From Terebella lapidaria (Eukaryota; Annelida; Polychaeta; Terebellida; Terebellidae), in NCBI GenBank assembly GCA_949152475.1, contig OX424563.1, positions 15,907,001 to 15,971,000 on the forward strand: a DNA stretch of 64,000 nt, in the 5' to 3' direction. The notes under the pieces are model-generated. The model was not told where the DNA came from and made no database searches. It was given only the letters and a program-made list of their open reading frames with translations. The first letter of the stretch is position 1. Every line of letters begins with the position of its first letter. Positions 20,676-32,002 of this stretch are shown here, in pieces. A program made the translations under genes and the position numbers.

Positions 20676-22535
20676 ATGCCGAAAGTAAAGACAACACCCC
20701 GCAAGCCCCGCCCTCACCGGTGTGGAGACTGCAACCTAGAGTTCAAGAGCAAGCACACGTTGCTCCGGCATGTCACGGAGCAGCACACAAGTGAAGTCAC
20801 CGTCTTCGCCTGTCCGCAGTGTGACCATTGGAGCAGACGGAAAGAGGGAACACAGAAGCATCTGCAGTCCCGGCACGCAATGGACGCAAACCCGATTCGA
20901 CTGAGGGTGGGCAGAGAGCAGTTTGAGGAGAAAAGCCTCCGGTCCAAGATGACCCCACGGAAAAGCAAGAAGCCGGTAACACGGCTTGACCAGTTGTCGG
21001 ATACGGAGTCGGAGTCGGGAGGTTCGGTTTCGTCCCGGACCCGGTACCGTTCCGGTACCCAGTCGGTGGCCACACTAGCAGCCGACGTTTCGTCCACGGA
21101 GGCGGAGAGCAGTTCGGAAGAGGAAGCGGAGCTGAAAATCATGGCAAGTGAAGACGAGTTGCAGGAACCAGGAGACCCGAAGCCGGTTAAGCCGCCTGTG
21201 ACCCGGAGTTCTTCCCGGAACACCTCCCGGAAAAACAGCCCTGACCCATCTCGAGGTACCGGAGCAGATCGAGACCGCGGAAAGAAGCGGAGTCGCAGCC
21301 GTTCGCCGGATAAATCCGGACGCCATCAACGCCGAGAATATAGGAAGGAGAGCCCGGAGCGAGCCAAGGACCGAGGCGGAGAACGTGGTCGAGAGGAGAA
21401 ACGACACACCCCACCCAAGTCTTCCGGAGGCAGCGTCAAGGGAAAAGGCAAGGGGGTGTATGACTACAAGTTCCGGCTGTTGGAGGAAGGTTCCAGCGGA
21501 GCAACGGCAGAAGTGGGAGTGGCGGACATTGCGGAAATGCAGAGCCGAGACGATGAGGAAGACCTTTTCCGGAGTCCACCTCCGAGAACAACTAGCAGTG
21601 GCAGAGCAGTGAGCAGTGTGATTGTCCGGCCCGGAGGCGGAGCAGAAATCAGATCCAGCGGCCGAGCCGATAGCAGAGCAGATAGCCGAGTCGATAGCAG
21701 AGCAGATAGAGCAGATAGCAGAGCAGATAGCCGAGCGGACAGCAGACCCATTGGCAGATCAGGAGGCAGACCGGAGACCAAAACGGAAGGCGGAAACCGG
21801 AGCAGAGCTGGCAGTGAGACGGAGACCCGAGGATCCACGGAGCGAACTTTGCCGGCAACCATTCAAGCAGTAGCCGGAAGCAGAACCAGTTCAGCGGCTA
21901 GGGATGACGGAATAGAGTCTTCCGCGTCTGAACGAAGCCATGCGGACGTGCAGAGAGCCCGGAGGAGTATCCTGGTAGATCAAGCCAGAGCTACACCCGG
22001 AATCCTGTCTCCGGTGGAAACCCGACCTCGACAGTCTTCCAGTGAGCGGTCCGGAAGGAGCCAAGTCCGAGCACCAACCCAGAGTCCACCCTACACATTC
22101 TACCCGTTTGGCGGTCCTTCAACTCAACCGTGTCCGTCACATTGTTTCCCGGTGAATATTGGGGGACGGAGCGCTTCCGTCTTTGCGCCCGCAGTCCCGG
22201 AGCACGCCAGATACTATGCAGTACGTTGGGGACCGGAGCAGTGGGGGCCAGCCGAGATGAGAGACTCCGGCGTCTACGTAGAGATCATGGAGCAGAGAGA
22301 GTCACCGTTTGGTCTCGTCCCGACCCGTCAGATCGTCCGGATTCCAGATTGGTCCATCCGAGACGAACGCCTCAGGAATGGGTTCTACGTCCCGCCCCAG
22401 TGGAGCCTCCATGATCCGGATCTTCTCCCGGTTGATGCCAGAGGGACAAGCTTCGGACGACCGTTGGTACCACAGACCTTTCCACCGCGTCCGCCGTCGG
22501 GGAGCAGTTCGCGCCGTGATACTGGTGGGCAGTAG
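20676..22535 (+). CDS. Accessory C2H2 zinc-finger protein 2 of Element 1
   Basis: 619 residues from ATG 20676. Two canonical C2H2 fingers stand at the N-terminus: C16-x2-C19-x12-H32-x4-H37 and C46-x2-C49-x12-H62-x4-H67. A long disordered Ser/Arg/Glu-rich region follows, with an RS-like stretch (SRSRSPDK, residues about 207-215) and short ADSR repeats made by a 12-bp DNA repeat (about 21658-21750). The C-terminal 150 residues are more complex (Trp, Tyr and Pro-rich: the PEHARYYAVRWGPEQWGP and VRIPDWSIRDER regions) and look like a folded domain that I do not recognise. The frame is intact and has its own TATA box. A nuclear, nucleic-acid-binding role is inferred; no catalytic motif is seen. Confidence 0.75.
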   Translation: MPKVKTTPRKPRPHRCGDCNLEFKSKHTLLRHVTEQHTSEVTVFACPQCDHWSRRKEGTQKHLQSRHAMDANPIRLRVGREQFEEKSLRSKMTPRKSKKPVTRLDQLSDTESESGGSVSSRTRYRSGTQSVATLAADVSSTEAESSSEEEAELKIMASEDELQEPGDPKPVKPPVTRSSSRNTSRKNSPDPSRGTGADRDRGKKRSRSRSPDKSGRHQRREYRKESPERAKDRGGERGREEKRHTPPKSSGGSVKGKGKGVYDYKFRLLEEGSSGATAEVGVADIAEMQSRDDEEDLFRSPPPRTTSSGRAVSSVIVRPGGGAEIRSSGRADSRADSRVDSRADRADSRADSRADSRPIGRSGGRPETKTEGGNRSRAGSETETRGSTERTLPATIQAVAGSRTSSAARDDGIESSASERSHADVQRARRSILVDQARATPGILSPVETRPRQSSSERSGRSQVRAPTQSPPYTFYPFGGPSTQPCPSHCFPVNIGGRSASVFAPAVPEHARYYAVRWGPEQWGPAEMRDSGVYVEIMEQRESPFGLVPTRQIVRIPDWSIRDERLRNGFYVPPQWSLHDPDLLPVDARGTSFGRPLVPQTFPPRPPSGSSSRRDTGGQ

Positions 22536-22797
22536 TCGTCGCAAGTCGTCGCAAGTCGTCGCAAGTCAAGTCGGCGCAAGGAGAAGAAAGAAGAACCGTT
22601 TCCCGGATTCTAGTATAATTAAGAGTTAAAAAGTGGGAAACGGAACAAGCAAGATATCCGGGTACAGTGACGGTAAACTAGTTAAGAGATACCAGTACCC
22701 GGATCACGGAGACAAGTTGTGTTTGATTTTACGGACAGTTTAACGGTTGACAATTTGTATATATGTGATATTGTTCTGTTCGGGACGAACAGAGTCT
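22535..22797 (+). other. 3' untranslated region of Element 1 with a 10-bp tandem repeat
   Basis: Three tandem copies of GTCGTCGCAA (22535-22564) begin on the ORF 2 stop codon. The following 230 bp up to the polypurine tract show no open frame of note. Confidence 0.7.
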
Positions 22798-22810
22798 AAG
22801 GAAGGGGGAG
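22798..22810 (+). other. Polypurine tract of Element 1
   Basis: AAGGAAGGGGGAG abuts the 3' LTR and is the expected primer for plus-strand cDNA synthesis. Confidence 0.9.
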
Positions 22811-24198
22811 TGTAACGGTTTTGGGGCGTACCCAAAGGTTTCCCCTAGGTAATTATGTTAGTGTTTTGTGATATTATGGTTAAATAACCGTTTATTAGGG
22901 TGTATATGTGTTTAAAGGTTCATACGGTTCCGTATTGTTAATGTTTTGAAGGTTTTCCGTCTCGGAACCTAGTAATTTATGATGTCGGGAAAGCCGGAGA
23001 CGGAGCCGGAACCGGAGACGGAACCGGACACGGAGCCGGAACAATGGAGTACAAAAACGTAATGACGTTATTTCCGGAAGGTCATGTGATCAGCCTCATT
23101 TTCGGTTTAAAAGGTGACGTGTCAGCCACTGATTGGTTCTAGAGTGTTTTTAGAAATCCGGAAAATATCAGTGTTTTGGCGGACTATGACGTCACAATAG
23201 GTTGGTCACGTGACGTGGGTCTCAGGTCTATAAAAGCCCCCGCTTCACAGCGGACGGCGGAGTTGGTGTCCTGACGTCGACCTGTGCAGACCCCTTCTCC
23301 CATAGCAGAGTACTCCCTTGTTCCGGATAGAGTCATCCAGATGATAGCAGTTAAGTCTTCCGACTGTGAACTTGGAAAATAAACATGAAAACTTCAACCG
23401 AGTTGTTTTTCCGTGTTCGTTAGGGAACTGGAAGTTATAATAAAGTTAGTTTCCCGGAAAAGACAGTTATACGGAGTAAAGGGAGATAAGACTACAGTCG
23501 GTTAAGACCAAGTTGTAACGACGTCTTAGGGTGATCTAAGAACCCAGATCACCGAGGAAGGAGTCGGAGACGGAGACGGAGGTGGAAATCAACGGAGCAA
23601 CTACGGAGGCGGTATCGGACGGAGCAGTTGCAGAGACGGGAACGACGAAGCAGTTGCAGAGGCGGTACCGGACGACGGAGTTGCAGAGGCAGTACCTGAC
23701 GGAGCGGTTGCGGTAACCGGAAGTGGGAACACTTCCGAGATACTCCATTTCAGGTGCAGTCGCAGGTTGCGGTGAGGCGGAGCCAACCGGAGCAGATTGC
23801 AGTACGGCGGAACCTGGCAGAGCGGTTGCAGTATTCGGAAACGGCAACGTTCCCGGATTCTTTATTCCAGGCGCAGTCGCAGTTTGCAGTAAGACGGAAA
23901 ACGACGGAGCTGTTGCAGTAAAGCGGTTTCCCGACGGAGCAGTTGCAGTACCCGGAGACGGAAACGCCTCCGGATCCTTACTTTACAGGTGCAGTTGCAG
24001 ATTAGCAGTCGGGCAACGGTTAAGAGGTCCATTCCAGACCACGCTACCAACCTTAGAGACTTCTAGCCGGAGTTCAACCGTACAACAGTAGCAGTTTCCC
24101 GGAGTTTTACCGTTTCAGCTCCGGTTAAACAACAACTCACCCACCTCCCTAGAAAACCGGTTCATCAAGACGTCACAGAAGGGTTCAAACCCGTTACA
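22811..24198 (+). repeat. Element 1 3' LTR
   Basis: 1388 bp, identical to the 5' LTR by eye except G23611 in place of T12465. It is followed by the target duplication ATAC (24199-24202). Confidence 0.96.
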
Positions 24199-24202
24199 AT
24201 AC

Positions 24203-26350
24203 AAAATTGATTTGATTTACGTGTCGTTGAAAGGAATCTGGCACAGTTGAGGAACAAAACATTTTAAAAAAACTTATGGAACTCCTGATATCACTGGTAT
24301 GGAATATCTGTGTAAGCATTTTAGTATTTTTGGTTCATTATATTAAAGTATACTTTTAGAACATAAGATAAAAGCTCATTATCCACTGGAAGTTCCGAAC
24401 ACCAGATTAGATGCAGGTATACTCCGGCAAAAAACATTTCTGACAGCAGAGATTTCCCACAAGTACACGTCACTGCCGCGGTTGATTGTCATGCTTTAAT
24501 AATCATGATTATTCAATGAGTTTTTATTTGGATCTTTCATTGATATCAGCTGATCTGTCACCATCAATCATTCCCCAGTGACAGAAGCAGATTGTCAGTG
24601 CAATGTGGCTTCTAAATAAGGCTGCTATAGCCGAGGATCACATGCAACAGGCTGGCAGTGGGAAGCTAGTGATCAGATCAGTCCCTGAGGTAGCATCCGG
24701 GATTTCTGATTCCTCCGTTTAAATGAATGGAAAAGAACCTTTCATTCCAGCGAAAATCTTACTGGGATTGAACAAACCCATGAAGTCACATTCTCTGGAC
24801 ACAACATTTAATGGTTAACATCTGAAACATTCAAAAGAGCTCTCAGTGGTGAAGGTAAAGTTCCATGGACATACTTTCAGCCAAAATTCGTATTTTGATG
24901 CCTAAACCATTATTTGTATAGTTGAGGGCGATGGTTACTTACGTGTTTTTTTCTTGCCATTCCCCATGAAGATGACAGCATAGAATTGAGGAATTCCTGA
25001 AGTGTTCGTCTAGTTTTCATCTTCATAATATTGCAGATTGCATCGGCTCTTCCCGAATTTGGCAAAAACTCACTAGATTCTAAAACCGTGCCTGTGTTTT
25101 GATGAATAATAAGTTATACAAATTTCCAGGTGACCTTAAAGTTGCGTCTAGGATGATATATCATGGATCTCGCAAATATCACAACTCACAGTGGATTGAC
25201 AATTAGCGAATGTTTTCCATGAGACGAGACTCGTGAGCAATTAAGACATGAATGTCAGCAGTCACTGACATGAGTGGGGTCAATGTACTTGCTTCATACT
25301 GAAAATTGTCTCTCAGTGCAAGAAATTACTGCTGACTGACCAAGTAGGTACATATCTATAAAAAAAACGATGTGTTGTCTGACACGGACCTTGAAGTTTT
25401 ATATTAAATTTCTCGGTCTCGTATTTGTGGGAATTACCCAGGTGCAAACATGGATTATTACTTATCATGTTTTTGAGATTAGTTTTCTGGATACATGTAC
25501 GATGTAATACACAGTATATCATGTGGTCCAGTGCCGACTGATCTGTGGAACAGTCAGTGATAAATCGATGGTCACAGATGTAATGTCCTTTGTACAGTTT
25601 GATTACTTGAGGACAGAAACTTCAAGGCAGTCAAAGGAACCAGACCGAGAATCCGGGGCACCTTGTTCGATGAAACAGGTGCCCGAAACTCACGCCAATG
25701 ATATCAATGGGTCGACAGCCACCTATAATCCATAGATCTGTTAGAATATTCCACATGTCTGCCGCTGGCTCGGTAGATCAAAGATTTCATCTCTAGTTCA
25801 CATAACTTGATTCTGAAGGTATTGACCGGCTGGGTAGATTGCATGTGACTCGTATACTTTATCCCGACGCGAGACAGACATATGATTATTAGAAGGTCTC
25901 CGAGAGAATCCAACTTTTATAGAAAGTTTCTCACACACAAAATTATACGTGACATAAAACGCATGCATATGCGGCCATGCTGCCAGTATATAATGGGTCT
26001 ACGTAGGCATTATAAGAACAGCTGCATCCTTGAAGAAAAATGTGATAAGCAGCATCCTTGAACAAAACAGAGACACAGGATGGTGTGTTGTCGAGTTTAC
26101 CTCATGCAGCATCGATTTTACCATGGATCATCCATTTTGCCGTGCCAGATAATATTGATGGCTTTACGTAACTGCGGGCAGGATACCGCCAGCGCGTCCT
26201 CTTTGACTTGTCTATCTGTCATTTCGCGACATTAGCTCTCGCTTTCATCGTGTCAGGATGAGATGTGAGTATTTATGTGTATTTCCTACCGTCACCTGCG
26301 ACATGTCTCAGCTGACAGGAGCACACGGAACCCGAGTCCGTGGGGCTCCC
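24203..26350. repeat. Tandem segmental repeat, copy 3, right part
   Basis: Continuation of the third unit after Element 1. It matches copy 1 from 2212 and copy 2 from about 7115 onward and ends around the block matching 9170-9230 (the TATTTCCTACCGTCACCTGC stretch near 26280). No gene is seen. Copy 3 lacks the portion of copies 1 and 2 corresponding to 4690-6840 and 9390-10830. Confidence 0.7.
25656..25684. other. Invariant hairpin, copy 3
   Basis: Third occurrence of the 29-nt hairpin described at 3647-3675, again unchanged. Confidence 0.6.
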
Positions 26351-26580
26351 AAGTACGACCCTACAGTCATCAGATATGAAAAGGAAATATTGCTTCCGGG
26401 TGTAACAAGAACTCTTTTATTGTCGTAGAAGAATCAATTTTCACTGCAATGGATTCCCGATAAAGCCATCAGTATTGACATTGATTCATACTTTTATTCG
26501 TATAGTGCAATATAGTGAACCTTCATTGCCTGGATACTCATATTATTACCGGAAAACATTTCATAGGAAATTTCAAATTC

Positions 26581-26883
26581 ATGAGTGAGTGTATAAGTTC
26601 ACGGTATGAGAAACAAATCATAAACGTCTGTCTTCCGAAAACAAGCACCTGTTGGTCAGTACGTACGTGGCAGGAACTCGCGAGCCGTGTTATTGGCAAA
26701 GGTTTATCTTTCCCCGACCAGTCTAGTGCTTACACCGTCAGCCTGCAAACCGCGATGGAGTTTTTTCCCGGACTAAACGATTCAGTCGAGTTCATAAACG
26801 ATAAACGCTTCTATTATGGCTTGGAACTACCCTACGCGTCTTTAGAGCACGTCATAACAATCCAAGAACCACTTGATGAGTAG
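26581..26883 (+). CDS. Hypothetical small protein or exon remnant
   Basis: A 100-codon frame from ATG 26581, open upstream to a GTG at 26515. Amino-acid composition is balanced, unlike the AT-biased chance frames around it. I do not recognise the product. It could be a remnant of a mobile element or a single exon; no flanking splice sites or neighbouring partner frames are evident. Confidence 0.25.
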   Translation: MSECISSRYEKQIINVCLPKTSTCWSVRTWQELASRVIGKGLSFPDQSSAYTVSLQTAMEFFPGLNDSVEFINDKRFYYGLELPYASLEHVITIQEPLDE

Positions 26884-29318
26884 ATTCCTTCCATGTTCCA
26901 AGGCTCCCGAGTGCAGACCATTCAGATAGTTCTTTGAGTGCAGACTACCCAGTGCCGCGCGGTCCATCTTGTTCTCAATTGGGAGAAAATCTTGGTGTTC
27001 TAAACTTTTATTTGGCCATAGGGACGTCAATCTGTCAATGGTGCGGCTTCCGGAATTGGCGTGCGCTGGAATCAAAAATGATTTAAACCATGCTGTTCAT
27101 TTTCCCGGGTACACGCATAAAATACCCCCCGCATCGCGCATGAACTGCGTATGTGGGAGGTAGCAAAGGCAGTCTTGGATAGGGTCAGGCGGATATTTGA
27201 CAAGATCATCAATTGTGTTTGGAACTCCTTCGGGTCCAACCCAACCGGCAAGTGAAAATTACACCTTTCCGTGATGAATATAGGCGAAATATATAACATG
27301 GAAGGATTAGATTTCGGCTCATGGGAGTAATTGCAGTGTGGATTATTATGTGGGTGGTAAGTGGTTACATATATATTATGTTAACATTGTCGAAGCGTCG
27401 TTAACGACTGCGAAGAAAACAAAATATTCCAATGAGAGGCATCTAACATTTTAACATTGTAGAAACGAATCCAACAGTTTACAAGTCTATCAGAGAATGC
27501 GAGTATACAGCGCATATCAATGTACTGGTATTTGTGCGACATATCATTCCACCTGTACACAGATACAGCACTGGAATTCATCTTTATAAGGGAGGACGTT
27601 GATTAGGCCGAATGACAATGCGTTCGCTTCACATTATTACCATAAATGGATTAAAACGGTTGTAATTCGTCGAAATTCTTGAATATTCGTCATTGAGATC
27701 GAAGCTGACATGTTTGTTTTAATTGTAAAGGTCTACTTCTCTGAATTTTCAATATATAACATAATACTTTGATATTTAAAACACATTTGTTTCGTACAAT
27801 TTTACATGGGAATTGGGTCAGTACGGGGCTCACAGTTTCTTGAAATGGAATTGAAAATTGGATGAAATATACTGCAAAAAGTATCGACATTTGCAGACAC
27901 ACTTGGAAATGAACCCACTCGGAACTTGTGGAAGGTACGAATTTTATTGTGGGCTATATTTGGAAGCACTCTAGTTTATTTATAAACGGTAAACAGTTGT
28001 TCTCCCCTCTTGAGTTGTAAATTTGTAGTTGCTGAATAAATCATGTTGAGATTTATTTGTTCTGGGCGCGTATTCGAGCATCGACACCTCTCAAAGTTAG
28101 TGGAGGTATTCTTTGTTTTATGGAATGGATTCACGTCCGAAAGTATCCACGGTGCGTAGGTGTTCCGCGGATGAACAAATTTGCTTTTTACGGTGGCACC
28201 ATCGAAAATAAAACTGCTAGGTGGTCCACATCCCTGTGGCCTCTGCTTGCATTTCGTCAGTAGATTTTATTTGCCTTGCACATGGTCCATCCATTCAGAC
28301 CCCTGTGCCATTTTCACTTTCTCGCAATGTCCCTCGCCAGATTAAGAAGTATAGGAACATAATAGTTTGCATCATTATTTGCGGACGGCCGGTAGCTGCA
28401 TCCGTGCGGCAGCAATTCGATCCAATTATCCCGTGGACACAGGCCTGTGACGCCCAGAGGGGGCTGGAGACCATGCCGCCACCGAGCCGGACATTGCCGT
28501 TGCTCGCCGAAACTATAACGCAATTATCCCCGAGCAACACGCGCGACACCCGTCCAACAGCGTGACAACGGGGCACGTGGTGGCAAAAAGCCGCTGCTCG
28601 TGCCCGTTAGCGCTCACCGCACGTGGCTGTCCCTGCATCGTTACATCGTTGACTCGGGGGTAGAACTGCGCTGGCCTAATGAAGTGCATATCGGGGTTCG
28701 GGGTTTACTTCGAGGGATGTTGACTCGGGGGCGGCAAATCTTGCACGATGGCTAGTTTCCACGTGTGGCGAGGGCGACTTCTCGCGGTTTTCATTCCCTG
28801 CCGCGTGCCGCCCTGGTAGCCGTGATCACCTAGCGGTCGAGCAAGACAGCCCATGCGGGATGAGCTCGCACGGCCCGGGTTGCCAAGCAGCCAGCCACTG
28901 CCTCCCCAGTGCCTCGCGCTAACCCGTCTCCCGGGCTCCGCGCGCTACTGCAGCTGAAACGATGATTACCCCTCAGAATTGATCAGTGCCTACTCTGGCT
29001 TTTGCCGGGCGGTAATTAGACGGTGACGGGAGTCGACAGCGTGGGGACAGGGGGTTTACGTCGGCTCAGCTCCGCGCAGTCCAGCGGCCGCCCCGAGAAA
29101 TGATAGCTTTGTCGCTAGTTTGTAATGGGAAAGACGACGACTGAAAGGGGGCAAAAACTAGTTGAATCAACAGCATGGTGGCGTGTCATGTGAGGATAAC
29201 AAGTGTGTCTGTTGGTACGATTGAATAATAATGGAATACGTAAAAGTCGCCCGGCTATAAAATTAGATGACACTTTAAATTTCCGTTGATTTTTATCTCT
29301 TTTCTCTGTGTTTTGCAG
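26884..29318. other. Intergenic DNA with a GC-rich upstream region of the GPCR
   Basis: From 26884 to about 28050 the DNA is AT-rich with no convincing gene. From about 28380 to 29100 it becomes GC- and CpG-rich, with CACGTG motifs near 28574 and 28620; this looks like the CpG-rich promoter region of the downstream receptor. I cannot place a transcription start site. Confidence 0.4.
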
Positions 29319-30226
29319 ACGAAGCCGTCATCGAGACAGCTACCCTCCAAGGCTTCAGGACGATGAAGAAATGGCATGACTTTCGGGGGAGTTCGCGCCA
29401 TGAGCAGATCCACTCCAGTTCACGGGCAAGACAGATCGTCTAATTAACGGCGACTCTGGACAAATATTCCTCGATCACTGGATATCTTCAACTCCAACAT
29501 CGTCGCTCGCACTGAACGGCCGACGAGAGGCAAAATCAGATTGAAAAAGTGGGGAATTTTAACTTTTTTGCTCCGCCCTCTCGTCTTTGATGCGGTGACT
29601 TTGCATGAAAGGCGGAGGATTAATCACGGTGGAACTCTTCTTTTTCGAGAAAGTTTATTTTTTGTCCAACTATCGGAGAAGAAGGGAGTGGAACCACCTT
29701 AAGTCGTTATCCCGGGCGCGGTGATAACGCTCTCATGATTAGTGCCGGCGGTTATCCGGAATCTTAAATAAGTAGGGTTTGACGGAAGGAATTGATTCAT
29801 CACTATAAAGATACTCCCTGCGTGACGGTATGTATGGCAGCGCTACAACAAGTGGCAGAAAACTTGGCACGACTCGGTGACAGGTCTGCCTAGTTTAGGG
29901 ACCACATTTGGCTCTGGGCAGGAGTTCTGGGAAAGTTTGTCCAGATAAACATGATAACGTGAGACAGACACCAGCCGCAAACAGATAGAACCATCCGGAA
30001 AACGTGACTCTCCCTGAGAAAACTAATCATCAAAGGGGGAGAAAAAGCAAGGAAAAACAAGGTATTGAGTAACACTGGACACTCGTAGTGTTACCCAAAC
30101 ACGGGCTACGCGGATAATTACGTTACTGACAACCCCAAGGGATAATGCACTCAAAACAATACGATGCAATAATGGATACTGTAACCTTTCGCAGAGGACG
30201 TGTGTGACGCAACAGTCGCTACGGTA
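29319..30226 (+). other. Probable 5' untranslated exon of the GPCR gene
   Basis: A pyrimidine-rich tract followed by TTTTGCAG ends at 29318 and looks like a splice acceptor. The following about 900 bp up to ATG 30227 contain several short upstream ATG frames and no long ORF. The upstream exon was not located. Confidence 0.35.
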
Positions 30227-32002
30227 ATGGAAGCCGATCCACTGGGATCGTCATATTACAGGTCTCCGACCGCAGACAGTTCCGTGCCCGACCGCGGCGT
30301 CACTATGGATACACGTGTCACGGGAGTAACGCTCCCTGACGACTGGAACGCGACAGCGGCCATGGCTCCCTGGAGTAACGCGACCGTCCCAAATCGGACA
30401 GTGATTCCGATGGGGTCGCTAGTCTCCCTGAACTACAGTCTCCCCACGATGATCATCGTGGCGTCGGTACTCTTCGTCGTCATAGTAGCCACGGCGTTTG
30501 GGAACTTTCTCGTGGGTCTGGCGCTGTTCAGATACAAATACCTGCGGACGATCTCAAATTACCTCATTGGGAACCTCGCGGCTAGTGACTTTCTGCTCGC
30601 CACGACCATCTTGCCTCTCTCAACTGTGAACGAGTGTTTGGGACATTGGGTTTTCGGCCAGGCCATGTGTAATTTCTGGCTCTTAACAGATGTTCTCTAC
30701 TGTACTGCATCCATTTGGAACCTTTGTATAATCGCATTCGATCGCTTCACGGCGACACTCTACCCTCTGTGGTACCGAGAGAAGCGCTCCACCAAACAGG
30801 CTGCCATCTATGTGGCTCTTGTATGGATTATCTCGGCCGCTATCTGTATGCCACCTCTACTCGGCTGGAACGAACTGTCTCAGAACTACAAATACGATAA
30901 CGAAACTAACGTCTACAGGTGTATGTTGTTTGAGACCCCGAGTTATGTCGCATACTCGGCGTCTGGTTCATTTTATATCCCTTTCTTCATAACTTTCTTT
31001 CTATACATACGCATCTTCACAGTGCTGCATCAACGCATGAAGAAAATGCGCAACGCGAGCAGGCAGCATCAAGCGCGCTTGCAGCCGAACAACGCTAACA
31101 ACACCAAACCGCTCCTGAACAACACGACGAGGGCGGTTGAGAGGGACACGATCGTCACCACGGCAACGGTAACTAACGACGGGTCCGGCAACACAGAGGA
31201 GCTCAGCTCTAAGAGTCTCTTCGGGTCCGACAGTGGGGATGAGGAAGACGAAATTGAAGACTCTTCCACTCAAACCAAGAGCGACCATACGCTGTTCCAA
31301 GCAGGAGGCACGGACAGCAAGGGTAACCCTAAAGTCAAACGCAACGGCACGTGTGACAGCAACAAGCTGGCGGGCAACAAGGGCGAAGTGGTGGCCATTC
31401 TAAATCCCCGAGCATGCGACTTTGATCATGACACTGGCGATAGTGAAAAGGTTAAACTTGCCGAAGAAAACCAAATGAAATCGGCGATGGCTATTGTAAA
31501 AGTTCCTAATACCGCCAAGACTGCCGATTCTTCGAGTTCTCAAGCGCTTCTGTCGGCGACCAATAACGGTATAGCGACTTCTAGCGTCAACAATGACGGG
31601 GGATCGGCGGTGGTGGCGGCAGAAAAGGCCAAAAACAAGAAAGTGCCCGGCGCCTTGAAGAAAAACACTCTCTTCAGTAAACAGCCCAAGAAAAAGAAGT
31701 TGCCATCCAGCCAGAAACGCAAATATGAACAGCGCGAGATGCGTGCCACCATCCGAATGGCCATTATCATCGCCTTCTTCTGCGGGATGTGGCTGGGATT
31801 TTTCACGACGTACTTTATCAAGGGATTTTGTCCAGGGTGCTTTATTCCGCGGGAGTTGGACGCTATATTCTTCTGGCTCGGATACTCGAATTCAAGCGTC
31901 AATCCCATTCTGTACACGATATTTAACGAAGAATTTCGAAGAGCTTTTCAAAAAATCCTCGGCTGCTACAGGAAAGGCAGTTCTCACCGTGGACGACACT
32001 GA
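30227..32002 (+). CDS. Aminergic rhodopsin-family GPCR, dopamine D2-like
   Basis: Plasma-membrane receptor for a biogenic amine, predicted to couple to G proteins. 591 residues from ATG 30227 (an in-frame GTG lies 27 nt upstream), in a single exon. The N-terminus has NAT, NAT, NRT and NYS glycosylation sequons. Visible landmarks: GN in TM1 (residues 92-93), LAASD in TM2, C148, amine-binding D155 (3.32), DRF at 172-174 in place of DRY, ECL2 C232, S244 and S248 (5.42, 5.46), P252 (5.50), W522 (6.48) with FF at 6.51-6.52, W and Y in TM7 (7.40, 7.43), NPILY 559-563 and a palmitoylation-type C580. Intracellular loop 3 is very long (about 235 residues), as in Gi-coupled amine receptors. TM3-TM5 resemble D2-like and alpha-2 receptors. 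Position 6.50 is Gly, not the conserved Pro. The ligand is not determined; octopamine, tyramine or another amine is possible. Confidence 0.9.
   Translation: MEADPLGSSYYRSPTADSSVPDRGVTMDTRVTGVTLPDDWNATAAMAPWSNATVPNRTVIPMGSLVSLNYSLPTMIIVASVLFVVIVATAFGNFLVGLALFRYKYLRTISNYLIGNLAASDFLLATTILPLSTVNECLGHWVFGQAMCNFWLLTDVLYCTASIWNLCIIAFDRFTATLYPLWYREKRSTKQAAIYVALVWIISAAICMPPLLGWNELSQNYKYDNETNVYRCMLFETPSYVAYSASGSFYIPFFITFFLYIRIFTVLHQRMKKMRNASRQHQARLQPNNANNTKPLLNNTTRAVERDTIVTTATVTNDGSGNTEELSSKSLFGSDSGDEEDEIEDSSTQTKSDHTLFQAGGTDSKGNPKVKRNGTCDSNKLAGNKGEVVAILNPRACDFDHDTGDSEKVKLAEENQMKSAMAIVKVPNTAKTADSSSSQALLSATNNGIATSSVNNDGGSAVVAAEKAKNKKVPGALKKNTLFSKQPKKKKLPSSQKRKYEQREMRATIRMAIIIAFFCGMWLGFFTTYFIKGFCPGCFIPRELDAIFFWLGYSNSSVNPILYTIFNEEFRRAFQKILGCYRKGSSHRGRH

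Larger units (their letters stand above)
11665..24198 (+). mobile_element. Element 1: complete Ty3/Gypsy LTR retrotransposon with two zinc-finger accessory genes
   Basis: This 12,534-bp element has 1388-bp LTRs, a 4-bp target duplication ATAC (11661-11664 and 24199-24202), a tRNA-Leu-type primer-binding site and a polypurine tract. The order is LTR, short ORF, gag, pol (protease, reverse transcriptase, RNase H, integrase), two C2H2 zinc-finger ORFs, LTR. Domain order with integrase after RNase H defines Ty3/Gypsy. The LTRs differ at one position that I could see (T12465 versus G23611), so insertion is recent. Copy 1 of the tandem unit preserves an equivalent uninterrupted site at 2208-2211. 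The interior is unusually rich in CCGGA and GCAGA words, unlike the AT-rich host DNA. No envelope gene is seen. Confidence 0.97.

Noticed and set aside
19610..22535. Possibility that the ORFs after pol encode an envelope
   Set aside because: No signal peptide, transmembrane helix, glycosylation cluster or furin-like site; zinc fingers instead.
28221..28565. 114-codon ORF upstream of the GPCR
   Set aside because: Lies at the edge of the GC-rich region, composition like random translation, no conserved motif.
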